Under the pieces are notes generated by a model. It searched no databases and was not told the DNA's origin. It saw only the letters and a list, made by a program, of their open reading frames with translations. 64,000 nucleotides of DNA from Rostratula benghalensis. Lineage: Eukaryota > Chordata > Aves > Charadriiformes > Rostratulidae. The position numbers and the translations under genes are program-made. Positions 40,601-52,600 of this stretch are shown in pieces. Numbering within the stretch: position 1 is the stretch's first letter; each line of letters begins with the position of its first letter. The stretch is from contig VXAI01000098.1 of assembly GCA_013399305.1 (NCBI GenBank), positions 958,409 through 1,022,408 on the forward strand, written 5' to 3'.

Positions 40601-43600
40601 ATTGGGTGTGCTGGTGAATTCTAGGCCAGAATTCTACTTCCTGAGCTGGTACCCGTCTGCTGTAGTTCACAGAAAATGCCAGAAAAGCAGAATCTACTCT
40701 CTTGCTGAAGAAGTACCATCAGATCCCCCCTAGTGCTATCCATTGCTCATTCAGCTAACTTATCACAACCCAATAACGGAAGGGGTAGACTTCCTTTAGT
40801 TTATAGAGTTCCTTTAATATCAGTGGGGATGGAAAGAAATGTGCAATTTGAACAGGAAAACACTGCCATTGTTGTTAACCCTTTCAGCTTTATCCCTCTT
40901 TGGTTTTTTTCCTTTTACTATTTTGGCTTTCCTCAAAGCTCCAGCTCCCAATTTCTTCTTATTAGGTAAGAATCTTAGCTAGTATTTAAACATCAAAATG
41001 TTTGCAGTAACAGCTCCAGAGAGTATTCTGAAAGTATCATTCTGTCATACTCGGGAACCAGAGGTGAATAAAAATGCCCACCAAAGTAAAGGTTTTTTAG
41101 GGGCTGTAACTGTAAACTGGTGTTCTAGCTCTGTGATCTGATTTAAATTATTTGAACCAAAAGCTTTTGCCTCTGAGCCAGTCCTTTTTAGCAACCCTCT
41201 CTGTCCTCTCTCCTTTTCTCTCTTGCCATTCTTTGTGGCTCTTCTATAGCTAAATATGCGTGGTATTTGTTTGACCAAAATGTTTGTTTTGATTATTTGT
41301 TATCTGTGCCCTGTTCTAGTCTGTGACTGGTGTAGTGCTAGTGGTGTTAATGATGGATCCATATTTGTGTCTTCCTTTTAAGTGCTTTCCATGGTATCAG
41401 AACTGCAAAAAGAATATGTGAATTTCTCTAGAGCTGATAGATGAGACTGTGCAGTGGCTCAGTGCTCTTTCAAGGTGCCTTGTTTGCTGTAGGTTATTTC
41501 ATCAGTTGGCTGCTAATCTTGTAATGAATATTTCTGAATTGGTCCAAATCTGCTTCAGGACAGTTGTTTCTGTGATAGTTTACTAAGTCAATTTATCTTT
41601 CACAGATTTGTCAGGGGTTGTCATGTACAGAGAAAAGTAGATACTAGTTTTTCTGTCTATCTGCTGTGCTTATCTTTGTACAAAGTATTCATGACACTAG
41701 TGTTAGAATGCTTCAAGGTTTGAAGTTGAAAAGTATGCCTAATAGGTAACTGCTGAATCTCTAAGTTGACTTGCTGACAGGAACAACTCATACTGGAAGA
41801 GCTTATGTTGGAAAAGAATATGAGATACATGTGCTTTCCTCAAAGAAGGTACCTGAATTTCTTGTGAAGCAGTATCTGATCTGCTAGAGTTTAGGTCTTG
41901 AAGACTGTGAACCACTTTGTGTTTGATATTTTTGGTTCTTCTTAAAGTTATTTTTTAGTAGATTAGACACATCTACACAAAATACCAAAACTAGAGAGAA
42001 TTAATTACCCTCCACAGAGGAAAAAGGAGAAGCAGCTGAGGAGAGTACTGTCCTGAAAAGCAGGGGCTGGTATCAGAGTAGCACAGTTCTTGTGTGCTGA
42101 ACCCTGGGTTTGGTTTAAGAGAAGCAACACTAACTTTTGGGAGGAAGAGACAAGAATTAAGTTTCTAGATGCTGTATTTTAGCTCAATGCCATCTCTACT
42201 ATTTTTCCTCCTGTTCTGGAGTAATTCCTTCCCTCCAGTTTGTACCTTTGCCAAGAGGTGTCAAAACTGCTTTAAAAAAAAGCTTAAAAAAACCTTGAAT
42301 TTGATTAATATAGAGAAACAAGACTTTGCCTGACTGATAATAAAACTGATAAATGACATTTGAATTACTTGTAGCAGTAATTTATTACATAAAATATCTT
42401 TTATTTGACATGCGATTAGTTGCTGGAAGCATCACTCAATCTGACTAGTTTAAACATGCTCTAAAATGAACCCCCAGTAAAAAACCAGGGCTGTCTGCTG
42501 TTGGCGTTATGAAATATACTAATCCAGCAGTGAGGACAAAAATCTGACTTTAAATATTTAAATGATTAATTAGGTTTATATTTTTTTTTGCTTTTCTAAC
42601 CCCTGTGATTACAAGCAAACTCAGGGGAGTTTCTGAGCAAGGTGTGCAATGTGCATGCTTATCATCCAGGTATTGTCTGTGTTTTCCCCATGGTACTTAG
42701 GGGCTCCATTTATGGGGTTTTGTGCACATTTTACACTTGCTTAAAAATCAGCTCCAGTAACTGGTTTTCTTGCCATTTGGATCTTCTTCTCCCACCCCTG
42801 TGTCATTATGTGGGAGGCTGTAGAATAGACTGCTTTCTCTTACAATTAAATATGGTAACTAGAATCTGAACTCTTTTTTTTTTTTTTTCTCTCCAACTCC
42901 TTTTCATGGGCTCACCTTTTGCTCTTGGAAAATCACCCCTTCCAGCCTCAGTTTCTGCAGTTTTAAATGTGGATACCGGTGAGGCTGACCTTACTTGGAT
43001 ACACTAGGCCTAATTAATTGATGTCAGGAAAGTTAATTCTGAGATGAACGGCGATCTTAGAAGTAGCGTTTACTCTGGAACTGCAGTTTACAGTTGCTGC
43101 TGTGACAATTAAATGTAGTTACAGAAAACACAGAGCTGGAGAAAATGTCTGTGTCCTTTCCATTTGCCTTTGAGGGTCCCTTACATAGAATGGTTTGTTC
43201 CTTCCCCAGTACCTAAACTGAAGAGTAACTGGGCTATTAGTGCTTCTTCACTTTCTCTGAATTTTATTCCAGTTTTACAAGTGGGGAAATTGAGGATATG
43301 CAAAGATGTCAGCGTGAGCACTGTGGTTACAACTGAGAAAAGTAACCCATCCTCCAGCCTACATTTTAGATTAGAGCGTTGCAGAGAAGAAGGAAGATTG
43401 AATGTGGATTTTAGGCAGAGCTGTGACATTCTTCATAACATTGTAAAGTTGATGTGGTCAATGCAGAGCCTTTACTGCGTCCCTCACTCACTCACTTTTC
43501 CTCTCCACCCGCCTCACTTTTTTTTTGCCACAAGACAGAATTATTTCACACATCTCTAAAACGAGTAAAATGGCATTTCAGCTTCTTGTCTTTATAGACT

Positions 43601-46600
43601 CTCTGAACTTTAGGAAAGATCATTCTGGTCCCTTTTCATTAATAATGAAAACCAGGGGGCAATAAAATGTTCTTAGCTCAAGCACTACAGGAACGGAGGG
43701 AGAGACGAGTGAGGTGAAGGGGCAAAGCGGGCAGGGTCCCACAGGTGTCTCCCCTTTCTACTCAGCGCTCACCACAGCTGGGAGGTAGTTAGGGGCAGCC
43801 AGTCAAGGACAGCCAGTCAAGGGCTGCTGTGGACAGGGCACTGTTGGACCCACAGACCTTCTGAGATTAATTAACCCTTTACAACAGGCAGTTCAGCCTG
43901 GAACAAGTTGCATTGTCATAGAAGGATATTTGTAGTTAGAAGTTCGGGGCAGAGAACTGGACATCCAAGAGACTTCAGATACCAGAAATGACAGTGGGAG
44001 CAGAGTAAGGAGGGGAAAGTGGGATGGAGGACTGGGGTTTGCAGCACGATTAGCCGGAGATCATTTTAAATCCTGACATGTACACAGCCAGTCACTGCAG
44101 CTTAGCTGACGTGTGTTAACTCATTAAGTTAAAAAGTTATGATAATTTGATCATGTGCCTAAGATCCAAAACTGCAACTGCAGCAACCCAAAATACTGCT
44201 AGTGACACTGCTCACCAGTTCTGACAGAGCTGCTTTAATTTGTTCCAATTTCTAGCCAGTGGATAATTTGAGGACCTGTGTCCTAAAACATAGCAAGAAT
44301 CTCTGAGTGCCAGTATTTGATAGTCATTGCCTGTCTGTAGAACCTGAGGGCTGGGATTAAGAGTAACTCTTGCTATGAAATGCCCTGTAGAAGATCTCAG
44401 CAACAGGAAGAATGGCAATAGCTGTGCAAAGCAGAAGGGAGGTGAGTTTCCAACCATTTCAGCCAGTCAAGCTTTCTTTTGAAAGCCTAAAATGAAACTT
44501 TGGAGAACAGAATGCATTTCCAAGACATTGTAGGTCACATGTAGATTTGGATCTGTCTGTTTGGAGACTGCACCGTCCTCCACCTCATCAGTTCTGCCCA
44601 CATCCTGCCACTGAACTTTAGGAAAGATCACTCTGCATCCTCTTTGTTATTAAACAAAACCGGGGGTAGTACAAGATTCGTTAAGGGAACTGCGAGGGAG
44701 GTAAAAGGATAAAGCTGGTGGAAAACTACAGGTATCTTCTGATTCTGCTTGAAGAAGCAGGGCATGCCATATCTTTGTTTTGCTCTAAGCTTCTGTGCAG
44801 AATTGTGTGTTAAATATCTCAAGCTTTTATCTACTTCTTTGCCTCTCTCTGTAGATATTTAATTGCATATTTTCTCTCTGCTGTTTACATGTTCTTTGGT
44901 TCCCGTTCATAATTCAGGTTTGAAAGACACTGGATCCTTCCTTATTGAATTGGTCCATAATTGCTGACATAGTGTTCATAAACCCATTTATTGCCCTAAT
45001 ACATTACTCTTCTTCCTCAAAACACGTCTTTTTCTGCACTCTTCTGGTTTCTGACTCTGTCCCCATTCTCAAAAATTATGGGGAACAATTGGTATTCAAG
45101 TAATGAGTTAACCCTAGTCAGTACTAACCCCACAGACAGTTATCTGGGGAAAGTGCAGTACGGTCCACAGTGCCTTCTGCAAGAAAAGAGTAGGGCAAAA
45201 CAACTTGGTGGAACTCTTTTCTCTCATAAAATGGCTGTATGAAAATATTGTCACCTACAGTTCTGACTATTATTATTTCTTGATTTTGGCCTTTAGGTCC
45301 ACGCGGCTACAGATGGCGAGATTGTGGGGCTTTGGCTGTTATATTGGCAGGAATTGCCTTTGGATTCAAGGTAATACCTCCCTCAGTACTCCTACACGTA
45401 CTCTGTGAGAACAATGTTATACTGCTTGTGTCCAGATAATCCCAGTGGATCTCAAACTGCTGGAAACAAAGTCTTTTTCATCATGTATATATAATTTGGA
45501 ATTTTTTAAGTAGGGGAAACTGATCACAGTCCAGTAAAGGGATTCTCCCAGCATTGGCTAGCAGATATTATGGTCATACCCCCAGTCTAATGATTTGTCC
45601 ACTGGTGATCCTGCACCTTGGGTAGCAAAGAATCTTGCTTGACCTATTGGAACATTGAAAAGAAAGTGCTAACTTCCAGATCTGCCACACATTGTGTAGT
45701 TCTACTCCAATGTGCTTAGCACAGGTCAACACAGCAGCATGTAAAGAGCTTTGGTCCAGTAGAAGTTGTGCTTTATTTTTGAAGAAGGGAGGGAGATGAA
45801 GACTTAATGAGAGGGTGATGATTTTCATATTTGTTTGTTTGTTAATTAACAATTATTGTCTTGTTTAGTAAAGTCTATTTTACACATGAAAGTGATGGCC
45901 TTCTAGTTTAAAACTAGTTTTCTGATCCTGTCCTATCATTGCTTTTCTGGGGCTCAGGCTAAGAAGGAGAGGACAGATTAAGTTCTACCTCTGCAAGTAA
46001 AGTTAAGAAAGCATAAGAGAATGGCTTTTTATTGAGATATGTTGTCCCTATGTTTTTATATTGAAGTAGTGATGCCAACCTCAACGATCTTTTCATTCTT
46101 GCAAAGAATGGTGGAGCTGATAAGTGTCCAGAGGGCTATTAAGACAACAGCTGCTGGACCTTGCAGACCTGCATATATTTCTGTTATAAAATGACACATC
46201 TGACACATATTGATGATTTACATAAATTTTTTGGCATAATGTCCCTGATGCTGTTAATGTATCCACTCCTGTATTATTTGTTTACAGATCTTGCTCTGCT
46301 GTCTGTCCAAACCTCATAATGCACATTGTGTCCCTAGCAGAGACCCATATTCTTTTATAGGACTAGGATATCTTTGGAAACAGTTGGTAAATTCCCTCTG
46401 CTCTTGGTGGGATTTTGAGGGAGTTTGGAAATACATGAAATTATATGAAAGATAGGATGCTAGGATACAACACAGTTGTCCATGTGTGTTCTGTGAAGAT
46501 TAAGAGGGAACTGTTTTTGAAAGTCATTTGCTTTTCAGAATGTCTGGGTGTAAACGTGTTTTGTGAGGGTAAGAGCTGTGTACAGTCACTCTGAAATCTT

Positions 46601-49600
46601 AAACCATTGCTATTAAATGTAAAAGAACGCTGTCCCATACATGTCCGTTTGGATAATCAGCTCTGTCTCAGTAACCATCCTTTATGTATGTCCCTGCAGT
46701 GGGGGTACATGGATCAAAAGCCAAGCTGATAAAGAATTGATAGGCATTATCAGAACTATTTCCACATCCTAGACCATCCTTCTCACATTTTTTTCACCTG
46801 CCATGTTGTGCCCTTGTCAAAGTGCATATTCAGCTCACAGGAGCAGTGCTGCAGAAGGATCCATGGTAGTTGTAGGAGAGCTGTGGCCTATTGGATCCAG
46901 TCCATCCCCTGCAAGAGCAGAACGAGGTGGCTTTCATGGCTGTGTACAGTGTCACTGAGCTGCCTCCCATCCTGTACTAGCTTGGTTCTCACTTCCTTTG
47001 GCCCTGGTTCCTTCGTTCTCTCCTAACGTTTTTAACTCTGCTCCTTTTCCTTTCTCTTCCCTATGCTCCAGATCTCTCCTTTTTGCTCCGTGACTCATAA
47101 CCCTTCCCTTGCCAGAGTTCCAAAGATTTTATAATAACTCTCATTCCCTGGCTTTTGCTTCCTCTGGCCTTTCCTAAGCCTTTCCCTTCTTCTTCCCACT
47201 TCCATGTTCCTTGCTTTGTGGATGTAGCTCAGACCTTGTGACACATCAGTGCGTTGACATTGGAGAGTGTAAGATCTGAAACTGTACTCTATGCGATGGA
47301 TTTTCCTCTGGACTGAGAGCTGTCCCAGGAAACCCTAAATAGAATTAGGAACTTTTTTTAGCACCCCCAAAAAATGTAACCACAGAACTCATATCTTCTC
47401 TTCTGCAACTTCCTTTAACACCTACTGTGGAGGGGACTTCTTTTCTCAGCCAGGTGTGTGGATAAATGATTACTGGCTGTGTGACAAAGGCTGAGGTCGT
47501 TTGCTTTGAGGATGTTTCAGGTAGATTAGAACAAAACTCTTTGCGTATCCCTATTTCCTAAAAAAGTTTGTGTACTCCATGCAGAAATACCTGCTTCCTC
47601 TTATCATGGGACAAAAAGAAGACAGGAAACAACTTCAGAGGATTGAGTCGAATATTTCTGAGATGAGTGGCAGTGTGACACAGACAGGTAAAGATTAATG
47701 ACTCCATCAATTCACCCCTCAAAGCCTTTCTCCCTGAATCCTCCATGCTGCCAAGACCCCCACCCTTTTCTTTCCCTCCGTCTCCACTTTATGTGGTGAC
47801 TTCATTTATCTGCTCTGAGAATCTGTTCACATTTGCAAATGAAGCCGCCGTCATTTCGGTTTAATTTGAAATTGCTTGTTTACTGTCGGCGCGGCCTCAA
47901 TTAATTATGTTTTTACGGAAAGGCTCCCAACCTCAGAATATTAATAAGGGGAATAAAATGACAGCCTTTCGGAGGGCTGTAAAGTTCATTTTTAATTTCT
48001 GCTTCTCTGATGTTTTCAGGGGCTTTTTTGCGGTGTTTTCCCCCCACCTTCCATCTGAAAATCCGAGGAAGGGTCAGGAGAGTCTGTAATTACTGTGCCT
48101 CCCTGACCTTAGCCACCTTCTCTGTTATTGACTCTATAGGGTGTCTGTTCATTACCCAATGCCCTAATGATGGTCTGGATTAGCTGTTACCTGTCACACC
48201 AATAGAGTTTTTAATTTTATTTTATTTTATTTTATCAGCTTGTTTACTGCCTGGAAGCTTTGTATAAAGTACCAAAGTAGAAAAAGTTCTACAGCTGGCA
48301 TTGAGTCCAGCAGAAGCTCTTCAGTGTTTGCTGGGGTGTAGGAGGGGAATACAGGGTGTTCTCTTGAAATGAAAGGGGGAAAGTGCAAAATATATTCAGT
48401 TGGTGGGATGGAAAAAGGTATGATTTTTGGCAGTAAGTTTGATAAAGATGTTGGGGTTGAAGGAGCTGGTGGGTTGAGAGTAGGAGGATGCTAAGTACAG
48501 TTTTTGGTGGAGAGTGAGAAGAAAAGCATCTTTCATTTCTCATGGTACCCTAAGGTCAGTCCTTAGACCAGCCTCTTCCCAGGTTGGAGCTAGCCCCAGT
48601 GTTTGCCTGCGTGAGGCCCAAGATAGATAAATGATGCAAACATTGTATAAGTTCAGGGAGATGTACAAATCATAAACCAATATAATTAGAAGGGAGAGGT
48701 TTTGGACGGATATACTGTGGGCTATAGACATCTATACAATGGAAAGATAAACTAGAAATACTGGAGGTTAGATGCAGTGCAGGTAGATTACCCGTAGTGC
48801 AGATAAATCATATGGATTAAAGTGAGCAGGCGGGCATAGATAAATTAAATACAGTAGGAATAGAGGTATCTTTGTAGCTAGACAGCAGGAAGGACGTGTG
48901 TGAGTGCGTATATGTGCATATATCTCATTTTAACACTCTCCTGCTTTTTCCCTCACAGTGACTCAGTTACAGACAACTTTAGCCACTGTCCAGGAACTGC
49001 TAATCCAGCAACAACAGAAAATTCAGGAGCTCACTCAAGAACTGGCTGCTTCTAAGGTATCCACTTCCAACTCTTCACCTTTACATCACCATCTTCTCAC
49101 GGCTTCTTTTGTGAGCACGTGGAAAGCACCTTACTAGGTTCACAATCCAGCCTTCAGCTCTGTCATATCCCCAGCCAGTTTCTCTGTGTCTGATTTCTCC
49201 ATAGACGGTCTGTTCAAAGCACTGGATGTTAACTGAGTACTCACTGAAATATATCTAATTTCAAAGAGGGCTATATAGCTTTGTATGCAGCCTGTGTGTC
49301 TGAGTCCTCAGACCTGTTCTCAGCTCTGTATCCTGTGCGTTGCATTTGAGATGAAATAATTGTCCTGTTAGTCCACTGACCAAAAGAGGTAAAAGCCAGT
49401 TGTGCAGATGTTTTATTTGTGTTTAATATGTCATTTAGATGTTTATATTTCTCCTGTACCTTGGTACATTGTCAAAACAATGACTTAAATCCTGTTCAGC
49501 CAAGCTTGAAGTACTGTATTTAAGTCACTTTTTCAGACCCATGTCAGGTAATGGCTGAACATTCTTACTATTTGGTTTCTTGTTTCAATGGTTTTGGTCT

Positions 49601-52600
49601 TTTCAGAGTAACAGGTGGCCCCATCACAACCACATTAGTGATGCACAGTGGCCCTTTCCCTTTGACTCCTGACTTGACCCTGGCAATAAAACTGACTAGT
49701 TCTGACTAGTTTGTGTTGTTACATGTGTAACTACAAGTAACCACTTTTAACCAAAATTGATTTTCTTTCTGGCAATGAGAATTAGTGCTTTTCATCTCCA
49801 GAGTACTTTGCAGCCATTGGCCTGGGCATTCTACATTTTATCAGCCAGTAAGTGTTGGTTACATGTAAGCTGGGATGGATGTGAACCAGCCACATGGAGA
49901 TGAAGTCTTTTCTTCACCCACAAACTTGTAATTATTCAGGGCCTAGTCATCTTGCAGTATTCTCTGTACAGGGAGAGATTATTTTTTTTTTTTTGCTGCG
50001 AAATCCCTTATACAGTCTTTTACCTCTACCATCAAGAGTTGTCTTCTCCCCTTACCTATTCTTTAATCTCATACAAACTCTTTGATGGTGTGTAACTGGT
50101 GGGCCACAGCTGACTATGTGGTGTGCACACTGTACAGTAGGAACCCCTCAGTGGCCCAGCTGTAAACTCAACCATGAAAGCCAGTTTATGGTCACAACAC
50201 TCTGCTTCAGTTTTTCCTTGGGAACTGTGGCCCGTCAGTGGCCTGGAGCCAGTCCGGAAATTGGAAAACTGTTTTCAGGTCTTAAGTGTTAAGATTAAGA
50301 CCACATGTTGAGCTTTAAGAAGGAAAAAGGGCATAACAGTCTTGGTGGTTTAGAGAGTCTTGAAGAAGTTTTTTCCTCCCCCCTCTCTACCCCCTGCACT
50401 GAAATGGTAGCACACATTGTTATGATATCTAAACCTCATGTGTACAAAGAAAAACTTGGGCAACCCCACAAACCAAAGAATAAAAGCTGTGTTTTCTCAG
50501 CTGTAATGTAAGTTTTTATATCTGCTTTTCAAACTCCTACTGGCATGCTGTAAAAAATTAAAAAGAAGGACTTTAAGTAATTAAAAAACGTACATAAAAA
50601 TTCAAGGCTTGAATTTTCTACAACTGTTTTTTAAAGAGACTGGCTAAAAAGCCCTAGATGTCAGATTTTATTTCTAAATCCTAGGCATCTGGCACCATAT
50701 GTGTTTTGGAAATTTGAGTCCTTTGCAGGCCAGTGAGTGGAAATCACTCCCTTGTTAATGTGCTGCTGTAGCTTTCAAGGTCTTGGAAAGCCAGAACAGT
50801 GGCTCCTAGATTCTTGCTGTCTGAGGGCTGGGAGTGTGAATCCCAAGGGAACGCATCTGTGTATATCACAGCTACTACAGCCCGAGCCTCTCCCAGCTCA
50901 CTGGGTTCACAGCCCAGAAGTCACTCTGAGGAGTGCTGGCTGTGAAGGTGCTCAGGGTTAGTCAGCACTAGCTGAAGTCTGTTTAAAGACTAAGTAGAAA
51001 CAACCAGTGCTGGCTACGTCTAGTATGAACTGCCGAGGAGGAGTTTTACATTGGTCCTGGCTTCCTTAGTCAGGGGATTTATTAAGAGTATCTCTGGAGC
51101 AATGCTCACAAATGGGTTCATTCCTAAAGGCTTTTAGCAGAAATTACTATGGGAAGTGGTAGGCATGAGTGTTCTCTGATCCCAAACTCAGCCCATCACT
51201 ACAGGAGTTGCTAGAGTGATAGGATGGTGTAACAATAGGCCATGATCTGTCTTTCAGAATGTTTCTTCCATTTCTCAGGTTCCCAACAGGGTTAGAAGAA
51301 AGATTGCCAAAAGTATTATCTGCAGCATGTTCTCCTCCGTTGTTACCTTACTCTGATTTCTGCCTGATATCCCATGGCAATTCAGATGCAGTGCCGAGAG
51401 CAGCTGTACCAGGCTTACATGAGTTACTTATCATTTTTCCCCACCAAACTGCATTCATTGCTTTGCAATATCCAGGACAGTGCCTAGCCCAGCTGCTTCC
51501 TGGAGATACAATCTGGTAATTCAAGTGCAGCTCTAATTCTTTAGATCTACTGGGGAAAATTTTTGCAACTTTCAAGCGTTGATTTACCAGCCCACCTCTA
51601 AACACCACAGAGTGCACGTAATTGATTCTTTATTTCATGATTTAGGAGAAATGAACAAATGGTTGTAAAATAGTTGTTAATATATAATATTTGAATCTTT
51701 TGCCTCAGCTAAGTACAGTCACTGGAAAGACTAAAAGACCTGATTCAGTGCAACTTCCACTGCCTTTCAGAATCCTAGGTCTAGTTCTTCTCTAGAAATC
51801 ATTCATTAGGTCATTGTCAAATTATATAGTTCTTGTGTATTGTACTCTGTCTCATACGTTGGTAGAAAATGTCCTATGCAGACCTTGCGTTGTCTGAATC
51901 CTCACAAGTGCTGGCCTCCTTCTTGTCAGAAAAGAAGGGTCCTCTTGAGATGCTTCAGCAGTGATTGTGCATGGTATGTTGGAGACAAGATTAATTAGTC
52001 TGCTGAACAGAAAGCAAATATTTGAATAGTCTTAGCACCTTGAGATAGTTATTATTTCTGATCATTGCAGGATCCATTTGGGTCCTTCTTTATTGTGAAA
52101 GTTGTTTTGTTCAGATCTGAGAGATCTTAAATGACAGAGCCTATGTATGTTATCCCCAGGACTCGAGATTCTCAGATGGGAGGAGAGGGAGGATGACATA
52201 GGAAAAAGTGATATTTGTGAACTATCTCCCAGTTCAAACTTCAGTCTTAATGTATTCTTTTTCCTGTTCTAGGCTACAACTTCCACCAACTGGATTCTGG
52301 AGTCACAAAATATTAATGAATTGAAATCTGAGATCTACTCATTAAAAGGACTTCTCCTGAACCGGTATGGATGGAATATGTGAGCAGATGATTGTGTGGG
52401 GAAAGGGTTGCTTTTTGGGATTCTCTGCCATGGAGAGGAAAGGCATTTCTAACAGGAACTGTTTCTATATCCTGCCATTGCTATTTTCATAATACCACTT
52501 TGCTCTCCACTGTCACTTTCTATTTGCAGGTCTCAAAATCTTTTCAAATTTGCCTTAAATCACAGAGCACTGTGGGTAATTAATAAGATTTCTCCTTTTT

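Larger units (their letters stand above)
39156..45296 (+). other. PEX14: PEX14 intron 4 (6.1 kb)
   Basis: A GT-AG intron, donor GTAAGT. It holds the only clear CR1 fragment of the window (39727-39860) and weak MIR-like pieces near 42930-43330. A short tandem duplication (CAGCCAGTCAAGG twice) lies near 43797-43825. No additional exon is supportable. Confidence 0.85.
47688..48958 (+). other. PEX14: PEX14 intron 6 (1.3 kb)
   Basis: Donor GTAAAG, acceptor CCTCACAG. It contains a candidate conserved element at 47790-48205 and an ATTTT microsatellite at 48214-48234. Nothing else is recognised. Confidence 0.85.

Noticed and set aside
47567..47584. Alternative acceptor adding FVYSMQ before exon 6
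   Set aside because: The AAAAAG site has no pyrimidine tract and the added residues do not resemble the mammalian HQLY segment.
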